Source of the DNA: Stenopsyche tienmushanensis
Lineage: Eukaryota > Arthropoda > Insecta > Trichoptera > Stenopsychidae
Reading direction: 5' to 3'
DNA length: 64,000 nt
NCBI GenBank assembly: GCA_008973525.1
Contig: WACJ01000329.1
Span: forward strand, 275,799 to 339,798
The stretch's first letter is position 1. Every line of letters begins with the position of its first letter. A model generated the notes under the pieces. That model was given only the letters and a program-made list of their open reading frames with translations. It did no database searches and was not told the DNA's origin. A program made the translations under genes and the position numbers. Below, in pieces: positions 11,702 through 23,000 of the stretch.

Positions 11702-12366
11702 TTAACCTTTCCCTACCGGTGATGTATTTACTACACTTCGACCCTAATAATGTGAATATCGATATGAAATATAATAGATACGGGACTCAGAATTTTTGTA
11801 TTCCTCCGTAATATAATTACGAATCACATCAATGTATTATAGAATATAAGTATTCATCTGCAGCGACGGAAATATATAATTCGTAGAGAAATCGGGAATT
11901 TTGCAAGTTTTAGTCCGTGTCTCAGCAGATAGGAATTTTATCAGTCACATTGATGGTGTTATACGAAAATGGGGGCTCACACAGTCATCAATTCGAATAG
12001 CATTTAAATATCTGATGATGATACCTCCAACGAGTGTGGAGGCTGAGCGTGCATTTTCAGTAGCAAGTCGCTTGGCATCCAAAATCAGATCCAGACTAAA
12101 TTTACGAAACACTCGATGCTTTAATGTTACCTCGTGTATATTTGAAATTTTTAGTGCTTTATTTATCTATTTTTTAATTGTATTTTTATCTTTTCTTAAA
12201 TAAATAAAGTTCTTTCGCTTTCATGTTATGTTTTATATTAAACAAATAGACTTTTTAGTAATTTTTGATCAAATTTATCAATATAATTTGTTAAATTATT
12301 GAAAATCCCATAATGCAATCTCGAAATCCTGGGATCGAAATTTTGGCTTGGGATTGGTTTCCCTAA
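11702..12366 (+). mobile_element. hAT element relic, copy 1
   Basis: This copy shares long similarity with 16200-16928, starting at ATTAACCTTTCCCTACCGGT and ending near GGGATTGGTTTCCCTAATC. Between these it encodes a fragment of hAT transposase dimerisation region (next entry). The 5' part of the element seen in the other copy is absent. Decayed and non-functional. Confidence 0.7.
11901..12128 (+). pseudogene. hAT transposase C-terminal (dimerisation) fragment
   Basis: The frame reads through IPPTSVEAERAFSVASRLAS and then KIRSRLNLRNTR. This is the hallmark of the hAT-family C-terminal dimerisation domain: I-P-x-T-S-V/S, E-R-x-F-S and the terminal K-x-R-S-R-L. Only about 75 codons of a protein usually 500-700 residues long remain. 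The frame continues a little past the domain to 12203, probably by chance. The same segment with point changes (AERAFS to AECAFS) occurs at 16412-16627. Confidence 0.8.
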
Positions 12367-12419
12367 TCACAATATATCGGTATAATGATATATAAATAAA
12401 ATTGAATGAAAAACTTCGA

Positions 12420-12735
12420 AAAAAGGAATCGGGTCATATTTTGGATATAGTGGATGAAAGATTATACTCCTTCATGACAAAGTTATCTCAGATGTTGTTC
12501 CGTTGACGAAAAATGTGATTTTAGATTATTGACAAAAAGTTTTATTTAATCCAGTGTACTCCCTGGATTTGACACCAACATAATATCATTTCTTTGGATC
12601 TCTTCAGCGCAATTTATCTCATGAAAGTCTAAATGTTTTTTCACTGATGGAATTCGAATATTACCGAAATATTATCAAAAAAGACGAGAACTTATGCATC
12701 ATCCTAATAAAAATTGGCAGATATGCTCAGTTGTA
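12420..12735 (+). mobile_element. mariner transposase C-terminal relic
   Basis: A broken + strand translation contains LLHDKVISDVVPLTKNV, then NPVYSLDLTPT (compare the mariner HPPYSPDLAPSDYHLF block), HFFGSLQRNLSH, and EFEYYRNIIKKDENL. Stops separate the blocks. It appears to be a different mariner lineage from the one at 7717-8165. No terminal repeats were found. Confidence 0.6.
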
Positions 12736-12759
12736 ATTCTGCAAATGTAATGATAACAT

Positions 12760-13730
12760 CAATTAACACAATATAATTGTTACAATTTCGAATTTCATAA
12801 TTAGATCATAAGCTAATTTAAAGCTCTCATATAATTATCGCTCAAAATTAAAGCTGACAATATGATTCAAATGAAGTGATATATCTACCTTATACTAATC
12901 TTCAGCGTGATGATATTGCAGATTTTTTCAAATTATCTAATATATATCACCATTAATTCAATTCTGCATATTTACAAATCAACACATTCGCAGATACATT
13001 TACCTTTTCCATCGGAATATAAGCAAACACAAATAAAAGTATGATTGAACAATTGTCGGTTTAATTGTGTATCAAAATAACAATAACGTCATAATGTATG
13101 TCTCATTAGGATTGGAAAAATCTATTTATTTAATGATTATTCATGAAAATGTATCTGTTTCTTAGGCAAATATTTACGCTGAACGATGAAAATATTTTCA
13201 GTGTTCACAGCTGCAACGAATGCACTTGAATTATCTTAGAGATTGCAAACTCGACTGAGGTCACTATTTCAGTAAACTTTTTTTATTCTCCAAAGGCAAA
13301 ATATTGTTTATTCAGCGTCTTTTGCGTAATCCTGGTGTATAAATTATTCCAAGCGATAATTTAAACCTTCAGCGACATTAACCTTACCATTATTATCTAT
13401 GTTAAGGTCGATTCTTGATACTATGATAGTTCATCTCTGCTCTTTTGATAGATTGTCTTGTGTTAGTAGAAAAAGGAATTTATTAACATATTTTTTTAGC
13501 ACGATGACTCTTGTTTTACACACTGAATTATAGTAATATTTCTATATTTTTATGCAGGATCCGCCAGATTAAGTGTTGCTAATTTAAGTCGCAATAGTTT
13601 CGTTGATTTATGATATATCTATTTAAATTTTCAGACAATCATAGAATATATTTTTATTTTATTTCTGCAGACAGGATTTCTTTTGCTCAAAAACAAATTC
13701 AAGTGTATCAACCTATAAAGACTATAAAGA
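12760..13730. other. AT-rich stretch, nothing recognised
   Basis: No credible coding sequence, RNA or element was found. Confidence 0.45.
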
Positions 13731-13739
13731 GTTACTGAT

Positions 13740-14270
13740 TTTTTTAATCATTTACTTGGGAGAAATTTTTGAAAAAGGAGTTTCATTTAGGAGGTCTGCT
13801 GGTCTTCACCATGCTAAATGAATGGCTAAAGCTATGTGTTACTTGATTTTTTTTAAAATTTAAACATCAGCTTAAACTGACGAAAAAGGAAATGAAAACA
13901 GTGAAAGATATTTGTCTTTTCACAGTCGTAATATATATAAAATACTGGTTTCAAGCCCCTGTCTGATATTCAGCATCAAGAAACGACTTACAATTATTAA
14001 AATACCTGATATTATTTGAAAATATAAACCAAACAATGGCCAAAGTTGCCATGAAAAAAATACTTGGCCATTTATGGTACTTGTTAGAAGAGTTGGTGTC
14101 TTTTGCATTTTTTGACAACGAATTGTCAGTCAAAGATAAGCAAAATATGATAGATGCACTAAGAATCGAAGGTATACAAGATTACCCGAAAAGAAAAAAG
14201 CATAGAAGACTTTGTGATTAGCAACTCTACGATTTTTCCTGAAACTGGGAAATATCCTGATACAAAAAAT
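13740..14270 (+). pseudogene. relic of a multi-copy arthropod protein family (HHAxWMAKA type)
   Basis: Across shifting + frames the sequence reads LHHAK-stop-MAKAMCYLI at about 13800-13850, where the stop is TGA in place of an expected Trp TGG. It continues FKHQLKLTKKEMKTVKDICL, then LVSSPCLIFSIKKR, then MKKILGHLWYLLEELVSFAF (14051 onward) and FDNELSVKDKQNM. I recall this block order from repeated, uncharacterised arthropod proteins (HHARWMxKAIY ... LWYLSEELVGLAFFD), which probably belong to a mobile element. The identification is from memory of the family pattern, and the element class is unknown. Several stops and frameshifts make it non-functional. Confidence 0.55.
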
Positions 14271-14279
14271 CAACGCTTG

Positions 14280-15795
14280 TATCCTGAATATTTATGATTT
14301 TAGTATTAAAAGGGTATCCTTATTTGTAATCTAAACATTGATTTTACATGTAAATGTTTTATATTAATAAATACAAGCTAGTGATTAAAACAGTGTTTTA
14401 ATTTTTTAATGAAAATTCAAACCTTGACAGCGACCCCTAAATATTATTTTAAAATATTGAAAAAACACTGAAATAGTATTTTAGGATGGAAAAACAAACG
14501 AGATTGTCAAGTCGAATATTCCCAAAAAAAATTGTTTGACCCAAATAAGGACCACCCTAGTGTATATGTTTCTGTGGTTGAATTCTTTCAAACCACATTT
14601 TTTTTCATTGAATATAATTTAAAGTGTACACAAATGTTTTGAGATCGCAAATAATAACTGCATATAAGCGGCCTATGAAATGTAATTATTTGAACAGAGC
14701 TTGGTATTTAAAGTTTCTGTTGATAATTCGAAAATGCTTTGTTGCTTGAAAATGCTTGGTTGTGAGCTCATATCTGCCATCACCCGCATCAACTAACATC
14801 ATCACATCCGATCAAAAAATCATCCAGTAACTGAAGACGAAGCAGTTTAAATTGCATTAATTCAAATCCTTCATCAAACATCAGATTTTCTAGACAATTA
14901 AAGATAGATAAATTTTGTATTGTCTTAGTTATCAACATAATTGACCTTTATTATGCATACCAATTTTTATCGTTCTTTTATCACCATTTAAATATTATTG
15001 ATAACTAAACCGCATTTTTTTCCTCATGCTTTAATCAGTAATATCAATCGGTCATCGCTCTAGCTTGCTATTGTATTAATGTAGAATTTGCAGCTATTTT
15101 TCATCAACCATACATTTGTGTAGATGAAAGAAAACTTACTTGTCATATTTACACTGGCTAAGATTAATTATCAACATTCATCTCTTTTTTGTGTATCAAT
15201 TGGTTCACGTCTCTAGTGCGGCTTGAATTTAGCTTCTGTGAATACATGTAGATGTTATGGTTATAAATCAACTATTTTTGTACATCAACATTAATTTTGT
15301 TTGCGGCAGTAAAACTGTGAATTGTTTTAATGAAACGCATTTTCAAAGCGCTCAAAATTCATGTTCTTTGACTGCTCTACATCTCGTGATTCATTTGATT
15401 GGAACTGCTGAATGATTTTCTGCAATTTGAAGTTTTATTGATTTGAACGCATTTTAGATAAATATAGATTTGCTCATGAATGCTCACTGTTTCATATCAA
15501 AGGCGTACAAGGATCTATTTTTTAAACAATGAAAAAAAAATGCCATTATTAAATATTTATCACATAATTTTCATTATTTAAATGGTATTACGTTTTTTTA
15601 GTAGCTTAATCAGTTGACTTTTATTCTATTTTTATAAGTATTTTCCTGTTGCATTTCACATATGGTTAAAAAAGGATAAGATTATTTTGATAAGAATGTT
15701 TAGATAGAAGATAAATATATAAATTTATAGACGAATGTGATGTCATGAAAAAAAATGCTTTCCATTTGGAATGTATTGAAGATAACCATCGACCT
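14280..15795. other. AT-rich stretch, nothing recognised
   Basis: No credible open frame, RNA gene or terminal repeat pair was seen. Confidence 0.45.
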
Positions 15796-15801
15796 TTTTA
15801 A

Positions 15802-16001
15802 GGCCCGATCCACACTACGGTGCCGGTAACGGTTCGATCTCGCTCTCGGTCTCGCTCCGGTCAAATATTCTCATACAAAAAACGGGATTGGAACGATCCG
15901 ATAGTGTAAATACTCTGATTATTTCTTGTGTAAGAATATTTGATCGGACCGAGACCGGAGCGAGATCGAACCGTCAAGGGCAACATAGTGTGGATCGGAC
16001 C
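15802..16001. mobile_element. Harbinger-type MITE, copy 1, 200 bp
   Basis: The element is a long imperfect palindrome. Its left end GGCCCGATCCACACTACGG pairs with the right end, read inward, GGTCCGATCCACACTATG. Both arms carry GGTTCGATCTCGCT and CAAATATTCT. It is flanked by TAA on each side (15799-15801 and 16002-16004), the 3-bp target duplication expected of PIF/Harbinger elements. There is no coding capacity. Copy 2 is at 55469-55657. Confidence 0.8.
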
Positions 16002-16017
16002 TAATTGTGCCTTTTAA

Positions 16018-16060
16018 TCACTTAATCGCCAGTGACTCACCGGTGAGTAGCTATGTTTTT
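16018..16060. repeat. palindromic repeat around ACTCACCGGTGAGT, copy 1
   Basis: A 14-bp perfect palindrome at 16035-16048 lies in a roughly 40-bp block that recurs, inverted, at 55700-55745 (shared CAGTGACTCACCGGTGAGT). In both places it lies a few dozen bases downstream of a Harbinger-type MITE. Confidence 0.6.
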
Positions 16061-16928
16061 CCCGAGACATCGAGACCTTTATCGAGATATTCCCGCTGAA
16101 ATCTGAACGCTTGGAAACAGTGGCGTAACTACTAATCGACGAGCTTAGGCGATGCCTAGGGGCAGTAACTGTCTAATCTATGTATAAATATATGTTTTTC
16201 AAATTGTTATATTAACCTTTCCCTACCGGTGGTGTATTTACTACACATCGACTCTGATAATGTGAATATCGATATGAAATATATTAAATACGGGGTTCAA
16301 AATTTGTTTTATTCCTCCGTAATATAATTACGAATCACATCAAAGTATTGTAGTATATAAGTATTCATCTGCAGCGAAAGAAATAAATAATTTGTCGGGA
16401 AATCGGGAATTTTGCGAGTTTTATCCCGTGTCTTAGCAGAAAGGAATTTTATCAGTCACATTGATGGTATTATACCAAAATTGGGGCTACGCAGTCATCA
16501 ACTCGAACTAGCATTTAAATATTTGATGAAGATACCTCCAACGAGTGTGGAGGCTGAGTGTGCATTTTCAGCAGCAAGTTGCCTGGCTACCAAAATCAGA
16601 TCCAGACTAAATTTACGAAACATTTGATGCTTTAATGTTACTTCGGGTATATTTTCAAATTAATATTGGAATTTTTATTGTCTTATTTTCCTATTTTTTA
16701 ATTGTATATTTATCTTTTCTTACATAAATAAAATTCTTTCGCCTTCAAGTTATTTTTTTTATTAAACAAATGGACTTATTAGTCATTTTTGATTAAATTT
16801 ATCAATGTGATTTCTTAAACTACTGAAAATCCTGGTCCCGGAATTCCGGGACTTATCCCGGGATGGTCTAATACAATCCCGAAATCTCGGGATCGAAATT
16901 TTGGCTCGGGATTAGATTCCCTAATCAG
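16055..16928 (+). mobile_element. hAT element relic, copy 2 (longest)
   Basis: This copy contains an hAT-like terminal motif CAGTGGCGTAACTACT (from 16119), a non-coding segment shared with copy 1 and, inverted, with 42468-42928, a transposase tail at 16412-16627, and a right part rich in CCCGGGA/TCCCGGG motifs ending near GGGATTAGATTCCCTAATC. Similarity to the 42.5-kb copy extends left of the CAGTGG motif, so the true outer boundary is uncertain. Confidence 0.65.
16412..16627 (+). pseudogene. hAT transposase C-terminal fragment, copy 2
   Basis: The frame ends with IPPTSVEAECAFSAASCLAT followed by KIRSRLNLRN, the hAT dimerisation motif. The usual Arg of the E-R-x-F-S block is replaced by Cys. 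About 70 codons remain; upstream transposase sequence is absent. Confidence 0.75.
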
Positions 16929-16929
16929 G

Positions 16930-19900
16930 ACTGGCCATTGAATGATCTTTGCTACTTTTTTTGTTAGTATTATTAGTAAATTGAAACAACCCTAAAAAAA
17001 CAATCAATTTTAATGTCGTGTATACAATATTAACCCTTCTGTCAATATTTTTTTCCTGCCGTCAATGAAACAGGTAAACAAACTATCGTACGAAATATAC
17101 TAATATGGTTTTTACAGACATATGGTTGAAAAACATTTTTTGCAACACAGGCAAAAAAATAGGTTTTTCCAAACATATGATGCAAAAAGGATTTTTTTAC
17201 GACACAGGTAAAAATGTATGTCAACATAAGAATATGACATAAGGAATATGAAGAAGTTAGGGAGATCTGGGAAGATCTATACATAGCTAATATTAAAAAA
17301 AATCATTGCAAAAGCATGATAATACAAATTTAGAACCATTTCCGTCCCGGATGTCGTGACTTCGACCACAAAAGGTTCATTTTCATTCACTCTGGAAGAT
17401 TGAAGGGTTATTAACACTTTCCTAATTTTGTTTTGATTAACTTATTATTATAAAAAAAGTATTATTTAAAAACATTTTTCAAATTTAATATAAACATTTC
17501 TGTGGTCAAACAAGATAATCATGGAAAAGGCGGGAAATTATGTAATAAATAGCGCCTCTGGCGGCGATCACGAGTACTAAAATGCAACATGTATTACACA
17601 AGTTGTGCTTTTATTTATTTACATAGTCATTAAAAAAGAATGGGCAATTGAATTATGATTGACGTCTATACATTTAAAATTGACAGACACTTTGAAATTG
17701 CATTTATGAATGAGAAGACTACACAAACTGTTTTTATTACAAAGGCTCAATTAAAGTTCACGGTCAAAATAATTAATAGAGATATTTGCTAGGAGTTGGG
17801 GGTGCATGAAAATCGATATTTGCATGAGTCAGATTACTAATGATTCAAAAGCATAGTCTAATGGCTATATAATTTATTAAATTTTCATACACCCTAATAA
17901 TATAGTGCTAATATGTGGTTTTAATTTATAAAGACAATTAATTCAGAACTTATTTATAAAGTAATAAATATATTTATATTTATCATCAACGGGAATTTGC
18001 ACGTTTCTCTGCACGTGTCAAAGACATTATTGCCCAATTAGTTATGCAAATTTTCTTATAAATTCATGTTTATTTCCATCATTACTCAATTCATTCACAC
18101 AACGAAATTGCAACATAATAGAAGCGTGTATAGGTGCTTAAAACTTTATAATTATTGAACAAAGATAATTATGCTGATATTAATTAATAAACTATTGAAA
18201 TGAGCTGTTATAATAGAATTATAACACTAAAATGTGTATATATATCTAGTCTATACGTGTTCTCGGTCCTTAAACATATAGTTTTTTTGCGTCTCGATTA
18301 TATATATAATCATTGAGCCAGTGTCCGTCGTAAGGAATAAGCTATTCTACTCGTCAATCATAATTATAATAAGTACAGGGTCAATCCAACTCATCCCATA
18401 AATAGCTCTATCGAAATATCTTTCTCTATATTGTGTATCAAAAATGTTTTTTCCCTGACTATTTCAAGTTTCCTCAATCCTGTTGAACTATTTTTTATAT
18501 TTATATTACCATCAATTTAAAAATATACATATGTTACAAATGCCTTAATTATTTCTATTGTACTTGATTTTTTATATTAATATTTATAGCTTAAATAAAA
18601 CCAGTAACATAAACAAAATACAAGTATATTGATTTGTACATATTTTTAGTTTTCAAATAATAAATTTATTTTAAAAAAATGATCGTATTTAAATGAGCAG
18701 TATTGGAAAAATATAAACTATTGTATATGTTGGCAAGGTATCAAAACTTATATACATTTCATAAATATGTTTATAAGAAAATCTAAAATTACATGAACCC
18801 GAGCATAAATGATTTAATAATAAATTTATCATTTATACTATTTGGATATAAAGACTTGTGCGATCTAGACGGAGTGGTATCCACATTTTAAATTACTATC
18901 TCAAATGGACAGTAATAGTAGCAATAACTCCTAATGGAGTTGCTATAAAAGTTAATCATATAAATTATTCACAGATGAGTATGTCAAAACATATTCATGT
19001 TATGCTATTTAAATCACATTCAATGAAATATATGATCAATAAAAATATTAAAAACCACTTTATTTTAAAACTCGGGCATACAGTATTCTAACATCCTGCA
19101 ATCTTCATGCAAACAAATTAAAAAGCAATTTCCACTTTAATGAAATGTGGAGATTAATCCTGGAAATAGCACTTCAATCTATTTTCAGTTGTTGGTGGGT
19201 TTTCCATTTCCTTTGTTTGTATTTGAATCTAAAGCGCTGTTTGTGAACTGAATTATTTTCTCATAAACGTTCACATCGCTCAAAAGTCTTAGCGTTATCA
19301 GACGTTTTGTAAAATGTAAATCTTAAATAATATCAAATAAGCATGTTTTTTCATTTAAATAGTAAAATTATTTAGTGCTCGTTGTTCTATTTGAAATTCA
19401 AATGTACTTTTTATTCATGTTATAATTGTACACGAATTGAGTGAGCCTTTGTGTATTTTATCTGGCCAAAAATTTAATATACGTTTCCAGATATTATTAT
19501 TAGATACTATTGCATATACTAAAATTGAATGAGAGAAAATGCGATAAAAATGTATACAACTAATATTAAATTATACATTCGATTTGCTTTTAATTCTGGA
19601 AATTAATCACTTATACTGTTTGCTAAATAATTTTATTTCTCAAGCATATCACATTTGTTAAGATAAAATCAAGCGTTCTATTCGAATCGGTTGTTACATC
19701 TCAGCTTGAAGATCAATTTAACTATTAAACTTTATAAGACCTGATAAAAATAGCTTGGCCCATCGTACTCACAATGTGAGCCAAATAATTGATCAAATGT
19801 ATCATGTGCGTTTGAGAAAATGGATTTGTAGCGATGTAAAGTTTATAAAAACCATTGTAAATAACATTTATTCAACTACCTATCCTCTTAAATAAAAAAA
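16930..19900. other. intergenic stretch upstream of the neprilysin gene
   Basis: Mostly AT-rich sequence with no gene found. At 17100-17215 there are two diverged tandem units of about 55 bp (GGTTTTTxCAxACATATG ... ACACAGGxAAAAA). The - strand frame at 17042-17284 only reads through these repeats. Upstream, non-coding exons and promoter of the first neprilysin transcript should lie somewhere here or further left, because an acceptor directly precedes its ATG. Confidence 0.4.
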
Positions 19901-19911
19901 TATTTTTGCAG

Positions 19912-20022
19912 ATGGCACGCTATAAGAAAACAGAGTTTGTGGATGAAGACATTAGCAGTGTGAGCTCAATTCAACTCAACGAAGGCGTATCTTCTACCAC
20001 AACACATATTCGTTATCACACA
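19912..20022 (+). CDS. neprilysin first coding exon, isoform A
   Basis: The exon encodes 37 residues beginning [16 protein letters not shown] and ending HIRYHT, a pattern I recall from the cytoplasmic tails of insect neprilysins (M-x-RYK-x-T-x-F). A splice acceptor (TTTTTGCAG) ends at 19911, directly before the ATG, so this transcript must have a further, non-coding 5' exon upstream. The donor is GTCAGT at 20023, phase 0. Confidence 0.8.
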
Positions 20023-23000
20023 GTCAGTATAAATTTTAAATAAGGCGTTTTGTTTGCATATTAACAATTAGCAACGAGTTTGCAATGATAAATTATATTT
20101 AAAAGTTGACAACATCTACACAGCTCAAATGACGATTAGGTTCATTAGTGTTATTAGGAAGTTAAATAAATGAGTTCGTAAATACACATATTGTCCTTTC
20201 CATAGTCCGATCACTTTTAATGCGGCAGTTGACATTGAGCATTTGTAGTACTTGCACAGATCTTTATTTTGTATAAATTTATATTAACGTATTTAAATGA
20301 TTTTGGAAATAGGATTTTAAAAATCGTATAAAGTAAATCCTGAGAAATTAGAATTTTTTATTTTTAAAATGGTTGCACCAAAACTATCAGATCCTAGTAG
20401 TTCAACTGCCAATCTATTTGAAAATGTCGATGTTCCATCAAAAAAATCGTCGAGCTATTCAAAAAAGGTTAGCATTTTATTATATATTAAACATAAAACT
20501 AAAAAATAAGGATATTTTAGAAATATTAATATATCGACAGTGCAAAAATTCGATGCATCTTTAAATGTATATCGTTTGGTTTATTAATAATTTTATTTTT
20601 TCTCAATCTGCAATCACTTGTATAATGTATATTTGAATTCATTTAAAATTTTGTGTTTATGTAGGGTATATCTGTATGGGGCTCGCGTAGTCATCTTGAA
20701 AAATGTCTTATAGTATTGGTGGCATCACTTCTACTCATTGTTGTAGTACTCACTGCACTTTTATCTGCAGCACCAGGACTTACACCATCATCAAATACAA
20801 TACCAGCACCGTACAGTTAGTATTAATATTTTTTTCGCCTGTATCTATCAATATCATAATAATAATGCATGCATTTTTAATAATAATTTTTAAAGACGTA
20901 AAAAATCAGTTAAATTATATTTATTAATTAAATACTACAGTAGATTTTAGAAACTTTAGAGCTTTTAGATGAGTCACTAAGTCTGACTTAATATATAAAT
21001 GTAAAAAAAGATTTGTGTATTCTGCTCTATTTTCCTACTACATGCTATCTTAAGTATATAATGGGAAAATAATTCTAAGAATCGTCGTTTGATTATATGA
21101 TTTTAAATAATATTTTCACTACAAACTTTGATCTCTCGAGGAAGTGATCAATTGTTTATTTGAAAGATCATCTCTGCAGTATTTAATGAAGTAGACAAAT
21201 ACGGTAATATTGTAAATTGTATAAGAGTGAGCATAATTCTTCTAACATGAATATTATATAGACATAATAAATTATCTTGAAATTTTACATTATATAAATG
21301 ACGTTTGGTAGAAAATATGTTTCTGAAATGTACTTGAGGGAAATTTAACGTTCATTCTATAGAATTAATGAAATACTCATAACACCATTCCTGTGAAATT
21401 TATGAAAATGAACAAAGCATAAGACGATTACCATTGTAATGGGCAAGATCAAATATATGAATTTTTATATTATGTATTTAAACTATTCCGTATTTCAGAT
21501 AGCACTTTTGAATCTATGTGTTTATCGGAAACCTGTATATACACTGCAAGTGAAATAGCTCGCTCGCTCGATACAAGTTTGGATCCATGTGACGACTTTT
21601 ATGAGTTTTCTTGTAACGGTTGGGTTAAAAATAACCCCATACCTGATGGAAAATCAATATGGAGTATATTTGGAAAAATAGAACTTCAAAATCAACTTAT
21701 TATTAAGAATATTTTAGGTATTTTTTGCATAAATAAAAGCATAATTTATTGTTTTCTTTACTTTTTTTATTTATGATGATTCAAAATATTTTTACAGAAA
21801 AATTAGACGTTGATGAAGTGAAATCCAAAGCAGAACAGAAAGCACGCATCTATTACGATGCTTGCATGGACGCTAATGAAACTATTGAAACGCTTGGTGG
21901 GGCACCATTGCAAGAATTGATAGTTAAAATTGGGGGATGGAATATTTCAACGGCTAATTTTACAATTAAAAAATTTGATCTTCAACAAACATTCCAGAAA
22001 CTACAAAATGGGTATATTTTTATTTATGATCATATTAAATCAATTGTGTATTTTTAAATTATCTATGAGTTTATTTAAGGTACAATTTGGGAGGTCTCTT
22101 CAATTGGGCGGTAGGGTGAGGATGACAAAAATTCTTCGCTGCATGTTATAATTGTAAGTAAACGATATGAAACAGCTAAATTTATAAATCATCTAAATAT
22201 CGTGCATTTAATATCGACTTTTACAGGTTGATCAAGGTGGTTTAAATTTGCCAACCAGAGATAACTATCTAAATAAGACATCCCACAAAAAGATTCTGGA
22301 TGCTTATTTGGAATTTATGACGAAGATTTCAGTTTTATTGGGGGCAAATGAATCTGTAGCAAAAGAGCAAATGTCACAGGTCATCGATTTTGAAACAGAT
22401 TTAGCAAATATTACCACTCCGGCAGAAAATAGAAGAGACGAAGAGCAACTTTATAAAGTGATGACAGTCGCTGAATTGCAAAATATTGCTCCATTTCTAA
22501 ATTGGCAAGAATTTTTCAATGACGCGTTTAGAAGGGTCGATAGAAAAAATAGAAAAATCTCTTCCAAAGAAAGAGTGGTTGTTTATGCCTCTGAATATTT
22601 AAAGAAACTAAACGGAGTGGTTCTTGAATACATGAAAACAGAAAAAGGAAATAAGTAAGATTGTAATAGATTTTAGTTTATATTTGTAATTTTTTTAAAT
22701 TATATAATCGCCCTAATTCTTACTATTTAAGTACTATAAATAACTATTTGGTATGGCAAGCTGCAAAATCTTTATCAGCATACTTATCAAAAGCTTTCCG
22801 AGACGCTGCAAAAATATTAAGAAAGGCTATATTTGGCTCTGAAGGTGGTGAAGAACTATGGCGATATTGTGTTTCTGATACTAATAATGCTTTAGGTAGA
22901 TATATATTAAAAAAACTCTATTAAACATCTATCATAAACCTGGATGAAATACTTATTATATTAACATAATTTGTAGGATTTGCTGTTGGGGCCATGTTTG

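Noticed and set aside
13920..14133. Two - strand frames of about 60 codons
   Set aside because: They are antisense to the HHAxWMAKA-type relic, which reads on the + strand.
17042..17284. 80-codon - frame
   Set aside because: It reads through two diverged tandem units, which explains its repetitive peptide.
20703..20927. 74-codon + frame overlapping the neprilysin membrane exon
   Set aside because: It is a different frame of the exon that runs on into the intron; the real frame gives the membrane anchor.
21930..22151. 73-codon + frame in neprilysin
   Set aside because: It is an out-of-frame reading across an intron and the frameshifted exon.
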